A stretch of 64,000 nt of DNA from NCBI RefSeq assembly GCF_019703515.2, contig NC_059393.1, forward strand, positions 15,620,501-15,684,500, in the 5' to 3' direction. The stretch's first letter is position 1, and each line of letters starts with the position of its first letter. The stretch is from Myxocyprinus asiaticus (lineage: Eukaryota > Chordata > Actinopteri > Cypriniformes > Catostomidae). A program made the translations under genes and the position numbers. Below, one piece after another: positions 25,160-35,745 of the stretch. Under the pieces are notes generated by a model. The model did no database searches, was not told where the DNA came from, and was given only the letters and a program-made list of their open reading frames with translations.

Positions 25160-25272
25160 CCTGAAGCTCAACTGATCGAACATGTTGCTTGCAACACTGA
25201 GGTCATGGGTTCGATTCAATATTGCATTTTAAGTCACTTAGGATAAAAGCATCGGACAAATGCAGAAATGTA
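25160..25272 (+). mobile_element. tRNA-derived SINE with L2-type tail
   Basis: The head has an A-box-like AGCTCAACTGATCGAA and a B-box-like GGTCATGGGTTCGATTC. The tail reads AAGTCACTTAGGATAAAAGC, ATCGGACAAATGCAGAAATG, TAA. That is a decayed match to the L2 tail at 15423-15485 (AAGTCGCTTTGGATAAAAGC). Head plus LINE tail is the structure expected for a SINE mobilised by an L2-type LINE. Boundaries approximate. Confidence 0.7.
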
Positions 25273-25293
25273 ATGCTTGCCAGATTAATTCAA

Positions 25294-25855
25294 CCTGGTC
25301 TCATGAAATCACGTTACTAAACCTGTTTTTTGGAAACTGATTTTTATGTGGCTTATTGAATGTATTGAATCGGTTTCTGGTTAAATGAACACCAGAAGCA
25401 CTAAAACAACAACTTTTATTACATTTTCACAGCCAAATTATCAGTTACTTTTATCAGTTATCAGTTACAACACTTACTTTTCACCCTATTCCTTACACAA
25501 TGTTATCTTATAACATCAAAACACTTTTACAATAGTGACTTGCTTATTAACATGCATGACTTGCTTATTCAAATATGATCAAGTTGTGCAGTAGCTCAAC
25601 TGATAGAGTGTTGCACTTGCGATGCAAAGAACCTATTGGTTAGGTTTAGGTTTAAGGTTTAAGGTAGGGATATAGATTTTAATGTAAATCTCGATAGAGC
25701 ATTAACCTTAAAATGTGTGTGGCAACAAATTTTACTCTCTTTTTGTGCCACTCATTAGAGACTTCACCTCTGAACTGCCGCAATACCTGTAAGGAACCAC
25801 GTAATATCATTTTGCAATAATGACGTCACAGTCACAAAATTTTCATGACATCAGG
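25294..25855 (+). mobile_element. Fold-back element with tRNA-like core, copy 1
   Basis: The ends CCTGGTCTCATGAAA and the inverse of CCTGATGTCATGAAA form a terminal inverted repeat. Inside, GTAGCTCAACTGATAGAGTG followed by TTGCACTTGCGATGCAAAG looks like the 5' half of a tRNA. The B-box half is not recognisable. A second copy in the opposite orientation lies at 50179-50801. No protein coded. Confidence 0.65.
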
Positions 25856-25905
25856 CTAGATTCATTGTCTTTGCGAGTAAAATTTTTTGGGTTGCAGTAT
25901 GACTG

Positions 25906-26150
25906 TGTGACAAGGAGGTGGGCATGGCCGGGCCGTGAGGCTGCACGGCTGGTGCTGAATGAGCTGATCAGCGAGAGAGTGAGATAAAGGGCAGCCAGAG
26001 ACATCAATTCGAGAGAGAGATGCACGCGGCCACATTTTGTGTGTGTGTCCTTATGTTTTATGTTGGTTTAAGTTTATGTTTACCATTAAACTTTATGTTG
26101 ACTGTTCAGCCAGTTCCTGCCTCCTCCTTGCCCATCCTTATACTGTTACA
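25906..26150 (+). repeat. 5' LTR (245 bp)
   Basis: Begins TGTGACAAGG and ends TACTGTTACA, so the ends form TGT...ACA. GAGATAAAGGG near 25980 could serve as a TATA-like box and ACCATTAAAC near 26080 as a poly(A) signal region; both are guesses. Confidence 0.8.
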
Positions 26151-26151
26151 G

Positions 26152-26169
26152 TGGTGCCAAAACCCGGGA
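26152..26169 (+). promoter_or_regulatory. Primer binding site, tRNA-Phe type
   Basis: TGGTGCCAAAACCCGGGA lies one base after the 5' LTR. It matches the complement of the 3' end of vertebrate tRNA-Phe (…TCCCGGGTTTCGGCACCA) at all but one position (A for G after TGGTGCC). Confidence 0.75.
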
Positions 26170-26646
26170 GGGAGGAGGGATGCGCTGTCGTGGAGTCCTT
26201 GCTGCTGCCATCTGCCAGGGGAGCAGCCGTGGCCGCCTGCCTGTGGACGTAGGGGTCGCTGCCGGCTGCTGAGAGCCGGAGGAACCGCTGCCATCCGCCG
26301 AAGAAGGGGAGGAGCGGTCCTGTCCGCCAGGGGTTGGAGGACTTGCTGCCATCCACCAGGGGAGGAGCGAGCTGGCGTCTGCCAGAGGGTGGAGGAGCAG
26401 TTGAGGACCGGGCAACAGCGCGTACGGGAGCCGGCGAACAAGTTCTTCTCGCTCTCTTCTCTCACTCTCTGTGTCTCCGCTCACCCTTTCCCTCTCCACA
26501 TGCCTTCCCTCGTCTCTCCCCCAGGTTCCCATAAGGTGGGGTGGACTACCAGCTGACAGAACGGCCGGAAGGGCAGCATCTCCCCTCCAGATATGGGGGT
26601 TGGGGGGGGTTTGAGTTAGTCAGACCGGTGGCACCCCAGCCTGAAT

Positions 26647-26661
26647 AGGGCAGAGGAGGAG
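26647..26661 (+). promoter_or_regulatory. Polypurine tract
   Basis: AGGGCAGAGGAGGAG directly precedes the second LTR start, the expected place for plus-strand priming. Confidence 0.75.
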
Positions 26662-26770
26662 TGTGACAAGGATGAGGGCCGGTGCTGAATCAGCTGATCA
26701 GCAGGAGAGCGAGATAAAGGGGAGCCGGAGACGCCAGTTCAAGAGAGAGAGAGAGATGCACGCGGCCACG
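26662..26770 (+). repeat. 3' LTR, truncated
   Basis: Colinear with the first 135 or so bases of the 5' LTR, with about 26 bases missing near its start. It shares GGTGCTGAAT.AGCTGATCAGC and GATGCACGCGGCCAC, then diverges. Several substitutions separate the two LTRs, so the insertion is not recent. Confidence 0.75.
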
Positions 26771-28228
26771 TGTATAAAGAAGAACCAATGGGAGTGCACA
26801 GCAACTGATACCATTTCAATTTCTCATGTAAATGCAATTGATGGCATAAGGAATGTGGAATTATGACTTAAAACACTAGTTAACCCTGTCAATAGTTACC
26901 ATATATTCTGACATAAAAGACTGATGTTGTATGGTTTCCCTTCGCTTTTACCCAAGATCTCACTAAGGTCATACCGTACAATCTGACAAGCAATAAAAAA
27001 AATCATACAATGTACACCCGGCTAAAGCTTCATCGTATGAAAAGAGAGTGGGCATTGGCAGTGGTACTCGCAATGCTACCCTGGGCATCGCAGAGGAGCA
27101 GCTGGCCATGAACGCTCTAGTGAGATTAGACTGGGCTCTGGAACAAACTGAAAATGGACTGATCTGGAAAGCAGGCTCTGTTGAACATCTGCTAATGAAA
27201 CAGCAGTGCGGCTGTATGGTCTGAGGCCTGGAGGTGAGGGATGTTGGGGGTTGGTTCATCAAGAGAACTGTAAAAGCTGGAGACTCCAGATGATGTCCAC
27301 ACCAGAGGCAGATGCTGTTTCAAGCGAAGTGTGCTAATACTGAAGGCATCCTCTTAAACACAACATGACATGAAAGGCCCCATTTACACCTGGTCTTAAG
27401 ATATGTTTTGGGCGATTTGTTTGAATTGGGACTGCATTGAAAATGGGTCCAAAATGTTTTGAGATTTGTCCACTTCAACCACATTAGGAGGTTGTCGAAA
27501 ACACACATGACTTCTTTGTGCTCATGGTGTAAATGGTCATCCATTCAAATGCGCTTGTAATGTGACACCTTTCTGAGTGAAACAGGATTTTCAATGAGAA
27601 AAAAAGGCAGGACTTGATTTTATCTTTTAGAATTGATCTTAAAAGTAGTCTCTATGACAGGAGGGGAGTTCTTGCAAAGAACTTTTGCTCAAAACTTCAA
27701 GTTGGCAAACTCTGACCTGCGAACCCGAATTACGAGAAGACGTGACCAATAGAAGATGGAAACGTCACACTGACCCCTTGGCTAATTAACAAATACATTT
27801 TTCAAAGCTGCGAATATTTTACCAATTTGAAAAAAAATTTTTTTGTTATAGCCTATATTATTTATTAAAACCAGAAGTCCTCAAGTGTGGAAACACACCG
27901 ATCACTGACCGTTAAGGTGTCCGAAATAATTTTGCACACTCAAAGTGCAAAGTGTGACCACGGCTTTAAGCAGAAATTCTAGAATTGTCCAAGACTACAT
28001 AAGTGTAAACAATAAACCAGAGTGACCAACTCAGATCTTACTCCCCCTCTCCCCTCCCTCTCGCTCTCTCTCTGACTCTCTCTCCATCCCCACCTTAGCA
28101 AAGACAAACTAATTTCCATATAAATGGAGTGTAGGCCTGCAGCCCAGGGACCAGGCAGAATTGCAAATATTTCATCTCTTGCCTGGAGAGCCGCTGCTGT
28201 TTCTCAGTCGCCATCAGCAGTTGCTACT
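26771..28228. other. Non-coding interval with a weak exon-like patch
   Basis: 26957-27233 is flanked by an acceptor-like pyrimidine tract ending CCCAAG and a donor-like GAG|GTGAGG, but no frame stays open across it. The remainder is unremarkable. 28040-28090 is CT-rich. Confidence 0.35.
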
Positions 28229-28236
28229 TCTCTCTT

Positions 28237-28290
<54 letters not shown>
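28229..28290. repeat. (TC)n microsatellite
   Basis: Near-pure CT run. Ser/Leu and Arg/Glu frames across it are artefacts. Confidence 0.95.
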
Positions 28291-28295
<5 letters not shown>

Positions 28296-28470
28296 TCCAT
28301 TTCATACTCTTGCTGTTTTGCCAAACTGTCCACATCACCAAAGCACCTGCAGCTGTCAAAGGAGGCTCTTTGGCTCTGATCACTCAGCAGTTGGCTACCT
28401 AAATGTCGCTCGCCAGGTTTGAACACAGGGGACAGCAGAGCTTTGGCTAAACAATGTGGGTGAGAAGACA

Positions 28471-28531
<61 letters not shown>
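28471..28531. repeat. (CT)n microsatellite
   Basis: A second pure CT run 180 bp after the first. Confidence 0.95.
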
Positions 28532-28534
<3 letters not shown>

Positions 28535-28785
28535 TCTTTCACCTTCCACCCACGATGTTTTTCTGTTTTAATTCTACCCTTCCTCCCCAAGGCACCTGGC
28601 ATCCTTGTTTAAATGTTTTTGTTTATGTTTATTGCCATTAGGGTTGGGAACAGAGAATTGGTTCTTATTCAGAACCAGTTTAATTAAAAAAAAATACAGA
28701 AACTGTATGATTTTCCTGACCTTCGTGAAACACACAGCATGCCCAGGGTAGTCCGATTTCCAAACAAATTACTCTTATGAGCCGG

Positions 28786-30290
28786 TTCTTTTAAAACTAC
28801 AGTGCAAAACCTACAGTGCAACCAGTGCAGTTTGATTCCCCGAACAAATGAATCTAATGAGACAGTTCTTTTGAATCTACAGCCCGAAAAACACAGCGTG
28901 ACGAGTATAGTTCAATTCCCAAAAGAACTACTCAAATGAGCTGGTTCTTTTGAATCTACAGTGAGAAACACACAGCACGACTAGTGTAGTGTATTCCCGA
29001 AATAAATTACAGTACGGTAACACTTTCTATGAAGTCCATATTTATAATGCATTGTAAAGGCATTATAAATGCATAATACATTAATAATGTCTCATAAAAC
29101 AACTTATAATAATTCATAACTTTGCATAGATAATTATAGATACAGATATAAATCTTCCCCTATTCATAGTTATACTTTAGAGTATAATGCATTATAACAC
29201 AAGCAACATCCAATTTTAACGCAGGAGTAGTTCATAAATACATTTTATTGTATAAGTGCTGTCATGCAAAAGCAGCATAGTGTAAACAGACAAAAGGCTT
29301 TATGACATGATCATGTTATTAGTGGTCTTTTCCTGCTTTCAGTTAAGATAAAAAAGCAATATAGTCTTATTAACAGCCATAACATAAACTTATAACATAC
29401 TATACATTACAAGTCAAACTTATATTATAGAAGATATTTATAAAACAAGTCTCCAAATAAGATGCACAAACATTAATGAGTCCAGTATAGAATCACTTTT
29501 ATTTTTTTAATTCTTAGGTGTGTTTACACCCAAGAAGATTGGCTACATCTGTGATCAACATATATACTGTATTTAGAGTTTCTGATATACTGTATTTTAA
29601 CCTTGTAGCTTTACAAGTGTTTTTCGTAAAATCTCAAAATGTACATTGAATGTGTGTCATTTTGTATTTTGTGCATGTGTACTGTATATAACCTCCAGCA
29701 TGACTTGTAATGTCTTATAACCATTTAAAAAATATCTTATGGATGTTTATAAAAAGGCATTGCTTTTGTCGCTTTACTTAAAGCAACCCTATTATATATA
29801 TTACAAATACGTATATATAATACATTATAACTTCTGCAGATAAAATTAAATGTTGCTTGTGTTATAATGCATTATACACTAAGGTATAACTATGAATAGG
29901 CAATTATTATAATGTATTATAATTGTAGTTACAATTATTTATGAGATGTTATAACATATTATAAGGTGTATTATGAGACATTAATACTTTACAATGCATT
30001 ATAAATATGGGCTTCATAGAAAGTGTTACCCAAATTACTTTAATGAGCTGGTTCTTTTGAATCTATGGCGCGAAACACATCACAACCAGTGTAGTTTGAT
30101 TCCCAAACAATTAACTCTAATGACCCAGTTCTTTTGAATCTACAGCATAAAAATCACAGTGCGACTAGTATAGGTGTATTCCCAAACAAATCACATTAAT
30201 GAGCCGGTTCTTTTGAATCTACTGTACGAGCACTGTAGCCTGATTGCCGAACCAATGACTCATCAACGAATGAGATGGTTCTTTTTAGTG
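28786..30290. repeat. 79-bp-period tandem array (interrupted)
   Basis: GGTTCTTTTGAATCTACAG-like phrases begin at 28786, 28866, 28945, 30052, 30129, 30208 and 30279. Steps are 71-80 bp except across the insertion. Units also share GTAGTTTGATTCCC-like text. Confidence 0.85.
29016..30030. mobile_element. 1-kb long-arm fold-back element
   Basis: The ends GGTAACACTTTCTATGAAG and its inverse continue as inverted repeats. The first 44 bp differ at one position only, and inverted similarity extends to roughly 210 bp per arm (for example CCTATTCATAGTTATAC on both arms). AAATTAC stands on both sides (29004-29010 and 30032-30038), probably the target duplication. It interrupts one unit of the 79-bp array. 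Non-coding. Confidence 0.85.
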
Positions 30291-30830
30291 AATCTGACTT
30301 CCATCATATTGAGCTTGAAATTAACCAAGAACTTTTACAGTGTTACGTACTGTTGTTTTTAAGGCTCCTGACACTTAAATCAGGCAGTGCTGACTGGATG
30401 TTCATATGATAATGTGTAGTTAAAGATAGGCCTACACGTTCTAAGTTTTGTTTTAATTAAAAAAGTAATAATAAAATTAATACAAAATTAGATTAAGCAT
30501 TGTTTGTTTGTTTAGAATTTTTAGTTATTATATAGTTACAGAAGGACCAATAATTAGATAGCATTTATGCCTCTAAAGAGTCTATGTGAACACACCGTTT
30601 GCAAGAATTGCATTCAATTTATTTTGTTTTGTATATCTGATCTGTTGAAATCTAAAATGATGTCATCATTTGGCAACAGACTGCTGACGGCAGTAAATGC
30701 AATAAAAATTGCATTTCTTATTTCCAAATATTTATTCCTGAAAAGTAAGAATCATTTATGGAACCGTTAGGGAATCAGAATCTGAACAGTATTTGTTAAT
30801 TTTCTTTCGATTCCCATCCCTAATTGCCAT

Positions 30831-31274
30831 AAACCTACCCACAGGAAAGAAAAATCACGAAGACTTTAATATCTATCATTAGTTTGTTCCAGTCATTGAT
30901 GAAATTAAATTAAGATTTTTGATCAGGTTGCCTACTTCTCAAATGTGTCTCCTAAGATATACACCCCAGTAATCTCAGAAGAGGTCTCAACCATATCTCA
31001 AACTGTGCTCAGATTTGCCAAGATACTTAAGTCTGCAATAAAAACTCAATCATAATATGAACTATGAACATTTCTCATCAGATTCTTCCAAGATTAAATG
31101 ATCTGAGCTATGCTAGCCACTATAATTGTATAACAGTGTGTTCTTACTGTATTTCAACAACTTTTATTTCTATGTTCTTCTGTTTTATTTCTGTTTTTAA
31201 ATCTGAGACAAAGCTGATGGTTAAAACAAACAATTGAGAAATTCTTTAGCTTCCTATGAAATAGCCAGTGTGCA
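30831..31274. other. Non-coding interval, no recognised feature
   Basis: AT-rich, nothing supportable. Confidence 0.5.
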
Positions 31275-32180
31275 TTAAAGGGATAGTTCACCCCAAAATG
31301 AAAATTCTTTCATTATTTACTCACCCTCATGATATCTCAGGTGTGTATGACTTTCTTTCTTCACCAAAACACATTTGAAGAAAAATAGTCAAATATCTCA
31401 GCTCAGTAGGTCCTTAATATGGAAGTGAATGGAGATTTCCCTTTTGAAGCTCCAAAAATCACAGACAGTCAGCATAAAAGTCATCAATACAACTCTAGCG
31501 GTTAAATGAATGTCTTCTAAAGCGATACGATCACTTTTGGTGTGAAAAAGATAAATATTTACGTACTTATTTAAACTCTAAATCATGCTTCCATTCTGCA
31601 TCGCACTGGCATTTGAAACACGCAAGAATAGAGGCACGTGAGTCACAGCTGGAAGGGCAGCGCTGTTTACAAGTGAGAATGAGGAACGGTGTACAGTAGC
31701 TTGGTTGGTTTTGGTTTAGATTTGTATTTAATGTTTCTTTACTTACAAAGGTTTGTTTGTGTGCTTATACTGGATGTCTCAACCGAGAGGAGAATGTGAG
31801 ATTACGTCCGTATCATGGCAACGGTAATACGTCACACGAGAGACCGTGTGATATCCACCCTCTCGTGAAGCTTATCGGAAGCAATGATTTAGAGTTAAGA
31901 AGTACTAAAATATTGATCTTTTTTGCACCAAAAGTGATCGTATCGCTTTAGAAGACATTAATTTAACTGCTGGAGTCATATCCATGACATTTATGCTGAC
32001 TGTCAGTGATTTTTGGAGCTTCAAAAGTCGAATCACCATCCACTTGCATTTTAAGGACCTACTGAGCTAAGATATTTTTCTAATTTTCTTCAAATGTGTT
32101 CTGGTGAAGAAAGAAAGTCATACACACATGGGATATCATGAGGGTGAGTAAATAATTAGATAATTTTTGGGTGAATCTGG
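31275..32180. mobile_element. Angel-like TTAA element, long arms
   Basis: Starts TTAAAGGGATAGTTCACCCC. Right end is decayed (AATTTTTGGGTGAATC). The two arms, each about 280 bp, are inverted copies: GTATGACTTTCTTTCTTCAC, GTAGGTCC and AAGCGATACGATCACTTTTG on the left return inverted on the right. The core (about 31560-31900) is shared with 36882-37658. Non-autonomous; only a transposase supplied elsewhere could move it. Confidence 0.82.
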
Positions 32181-32183
32181 GTA

Positions 32184-32938
32184 CACTACCAAAAGCATCT
32201 TTCCTCTTCTCTTTAGACGTTAGTCCAATGTCAACCACTAGAACGTAATCGCTACAGATGGTCGGTGTGTAATACGGTTAGTTATACAGTAGTTACACCA
32301 GTGCCAGCAGTTCAGATTACATGATCTAATTCCCTTCTCCGTGTGTGGCTCTTTGTCACACTCCATGCCTTGCGACGCTCAGACATACTGTCAACATTCA
32401 GCCGTGCTAAGAACTGAAGATCGCAGGAAAAATAGACATGATAGCAAGACAGTTGGAGTGGGGGGTAGGTTATCTAATTGAGGAAGCATTATTTTTCCAC
32501 CAGGAGAGTGCAATAAAAACTGAATGAGGAAATAAATAATTCAGTTTTAGTTTCCAGCGAGAAAACAGCTTTTCTCTGACTGATAGCAAAGAAATCAATG
32601 CTTTCTCACTCATTGTGTGCTCAGAGCAAAGACTCAGGGGGATGCAGGGGCAATGTGTGTGAGAACAAGCAGCGGAAAGCAAAAACTGTTATTATACATT
32701 TTAGATTACCACAATGGTGACTGATGACAAATACGACAACTGGAGACAGAACAAGTTACTTAATATGAATGCAAAACAATGGAGATCCTGGGGAAATGTA
32801 TACTATAAGGAACTGCAGGAATAAATGTTTGATGGAATCTGAAAACTGAAGAGTAGTAAAAGGCAGAAGAAATGATATTAGAGAAAGCAATATACTGTAT
32901 AAATAATAGGATGATTACCAGAATATGATGAGCTTCAA
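32184..32938. other. Non-coding interval, no recognised feature
   Basis: Mixed sequence. Minus-strand frames at 32470-33158 have no recognisable domain. Confidence 0.45.
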
Positions 32939-33235
32939 CATGATCACACAGGAAATCGACATGTTGCTGCTGACTCTTCCGGTACCCTGAAATCGACCCC
33001 ATGCTGCTGAAATACTGAGCGCCATCTCCCATCAGACATTTTTGCATCAATTCATATGCATTTACCTTTATCTGTGGTGCTACTGATAGAACATTGTGTG
33101 AGCAACTTCTAAGACACGAGTTATGGCCCCATGGGAACCAGGATGTAATCAAGTTCACAACATAAATGACTGTGATTTGGAGCTTACATCTTCACTCTAA
33201 AATAAAATTTTTACTTCACTGACAATTAAGGCGCG
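32939..33235 (+). mobile_element. CATGATCACA-ended family, 5' fragment
   Basis: Begins CATGATCACACAGGAAATCG and runs colinear with the first 300 bp of the 61815 element, with CATGTTGCT, ACCCTGAAATCGACCCC and TTTTTGCATCAATTCA. It then stops. This copy independently defines the left end of the family. Confidence 0.7.
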
Positions 33236-33544
33236 GTCACACACCTTCTAACGGTCAAATTCAGCGTGTGAAATACAATCATCTTAATGGCAATCCGCGT
33301 GATCGTGAATTTCGTGATCGTCATCACTGTCGCCATTCAGAAAGAGATCCTTATGGATTTAAAAACACAAGATGTTCTGCATGACTGTGTGATTGCTTAA
33401 TTTATTAATCAGGAAAGGAGGACTGATTTTCACTTCGAGTAAATTGGTAAGTGCTTTTTGCATTGTTATAGCAACATCAGGAGTTTTCTAAATGTAAATT
33501 AGGCTGCTTGAGAATTCAGTGTCGGATCAATTTTTGAAAAGTAG

Positions 33545-34066
33545 TGCTGCGTTCCATTCAACTCGGTAAGTCTGATTTTACAAGTTCCTACTAGGAAAAG
33601 TGCAATGGAATGCATCTTGAAGTCAGAATTACAACTTGTAGACTCTTGCAGAAATTCTCAACTCCAGTTTCGCCGAGATGCAGGGGCATGATGTCACACA
33701 AACAAGTCGACACTCAGGGAGATATACAAAGTAAGTGATAAACATTCACTTTATTAAGTAATATCGATAAATGAGTTCATTTCCACATTACATGATATTA
33801 AAGCTTGTTTAACAAACGCCTACAGAAACAGGTGTATAAAACATTATAATCTCATTTGATAATCGTACACCTGAAGCACAATTGCTAGCGCTGCAGCATT
33901 GTTTATCAGTTGGGTTGCTAGGAGACATCTCTAATGAGAGTCAAACCCCTGCTAAGCTAACGGGAGCGTTGCAGTTCCGAATATCGGGGAATGGAATACA
34001 TTTATGGTTGGAGATCGGAAATATCAAGTAGGAATATCCCACATCCAACTTGAATGGAACGCAGCA
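33545..34066. mobile_element. Fold-back element, TGCTGCGTTCCATTC ends
   Basis: Left end TGCTGCGTTCCATTCAACTC, right end the inverse ACTTGAATGGAACGCAGCA. The three bases outside are TAG at the left and TAA at the right, which could be a decayed TWA target as for PIF/Harbinger elements. Non-coding. Confidence 0.7.
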
Positions 34067-34069
34067 TAA

Positions 34070-35584
34070 CCGTGTACCCTGAAGAAATGAAATTTATTGC
34101 AAGCAACATTTAAATCGCAAATATTATTAGGTAGATTTTTCCAGGTATTATAGACCTCCTTGGTAGATTCATATGAAAAATTGTGATTTTTGACATTCAT
34201 TTCACAAAACAGTCATGCTGCAGTTAAAATTATGCTTGCTTGAGCATTAAGTGTCATTTCAAGTTCTGGCGTTCGTGCGTGGATATGTTTTTAAAATGTC
34301 AGTTGGTATTACTAGTTGACTGCCTCGTAATGTATGATAGGCATAGCATCTTATTCATTGTGAAACTGTGTTTTCTTAATGGCATGAATCGCACTGTAGG
34401 CCTAGGCTTTAAATGCATGGCCCACGGCTGCTTTCGACCCACTGTTGCCGAATATTCAGTTTGATCAGTCTGATGTATTATAAGGGTGTATATAAGGATG
34501 AAACATAATTTCTTCATATAAGAAATTAATTTTTTTATTATGAAAACTAAGCATGTTGAAAATATCACGTATTTTTTGCATTGTGACAAATTCTACAATT
34601 TTGCAAAAGTGTATTTTGAAAAATATATATATTTAAGCATTTATATATATCATATACTTACATGATGTAGCCTATATTAAAATTGTTTGACATCTCAGAT
34701 TTGTGACATAGATAGAGCATAACTCAGCTATTGAGTTTTGGAATACCAGAGACTTCATAGCAGTACACTATACTAGGAGTTGCTTTCAATGCAGTAGTTC
34801 AAGAGCTTTGTTGACATTCAACTGTATGTTTGCAAGATTCTGGCAGAACAACATTACATAGCCTACAGTTAAATAAGCTGTGGTGGAAATCTCTTTGCTT
34901 ACAGTCGGTATTCCCATAGGTGATTTGTTATTTGTCAGCTGTCATGCTCACAGAGTCACTCAAGAGGATACACATGATAGACTGTCTAAAAATGGAGTTT
35001 CAACCCATTACACAGAAGTGATATGAATCTGTGACTGGCACAAACATCAGAATGACAGAACAGGACTGTAATGAAAATTCAAGGTTAATTAGAAAATATT
35101 TTTAATACCCTACTGAAAAGACCAGTATGAATTTCCATAATACTGTATATTAACATTAATATTTATATGATTATGAAGTCTTTTTTGCTTAATTTTCGGC
35201 TTAACTTTGCAAGTTTTACAATGCAATTAGCTAATCTTTAGTCAGGAACGCTGTGCAAAGTTCATTGTGAATCATGAGGAAACTTTCTGGACTGTATTGC
35301 ATAATCCCCAATAACAACAACGAACAGCCTAACAGATCATTTATAATAATATTGCAGCCTCCTTTACCACATAAATGCTCTGTGGTCCATGGTATGAGGT
35401 GAATTATAGCTGAGGTTTGCCATTTGGAAACACCTACGAAGAACATTAGTGACAGTTGAAGCCATTTGATCCTACACTGTTTTGAGTGTGTATATATGTG
35501 AGCTGTTAGCGTGGGGTTGGATTTTCCATTTGCAGACATATGACAAATCCATGTTCAACATCAAGAAGAAATCTTGTTTATCCA
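34070..35584. other. Non-coding interval, no recognised feature
   Basis: AT-rich. Short frames on both strands only. Confidence 0.5.
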
Positions 35585-35745
35585 TGCTGAAAAAAAGCTT
35601 AAACTAGCCTAAACTGGTTTGCAGGTCTTAGCTGGTCTTCCAGCCTGGTAAGGCTGGTTGGCTATTTTAAGAAAAGTTTTGGGCATGCCTTAAACCCACT
35701 AAACCAGCAATCCATTTTAGGTTGGTTTAAAAAAATTTTCAGTGA
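35585..35745. repeat. Dispersed CTGGT/CCAGC-rich repeat
   Basis: CTGAAAAAAAGCTTAAACTAG at the left and TTGGTTTAAAAAAATTTTCAG at the right form imperfect inverted ends around GCTGGTCTTCCAGCCTGG. Same motif family as 5512-5674. Confidence 0.55.

Larger units (their letters stand above)
25906..26770 (+). mobile_element. Small LTR retrotransposon, non-coding, 3' truncated
   Basis: Two direct LTR copies start TGTGACAAGG at 25906 and 26662. The first is complete (TG...CA); the second stops after about 109 bp. Between them lie only about 510 bp, with a tRNA-primer site and a polypurine tract but no gag or pol. The element resembles a terminal-repeat retrotransposon in miniature, dependent on proteins from elsewhere. 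Frames through the internal part (for example 26020-26556) are GC-rich chance frames. Confidence 0.8.
28639..30822. mobile_element. hAT-type non-autonomous transposon with 8-bp TSD
   Basis: Perfect 8-bp duplication ATTGCCAT at 28631-28638 and 30823-30830. The ends TAGGGTTGGGAA and TTCCCATCCCTA are inverted repeats. The 8-bp duplication and TAGGG-type terminus are hAT hallmarks. No transposase is present. Inside is a tandem array with a 79-bp period, itself interrupted by a 1015-bp fold-back element. Confidence 0.88.

Noticed and set aside
26020..26556. 178-codon plus-strand frame as gag or a host gene
   Set aside because: It starts in the LTR and crosses the primer site; its GC-rich composition keeps frames open on both strands and it shows no gag motif.
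32760..33158. 132-codon minus-strand frame
   Set aside because: It overlaps the fragment of the CATGATCACA repeat family and has no protein features.
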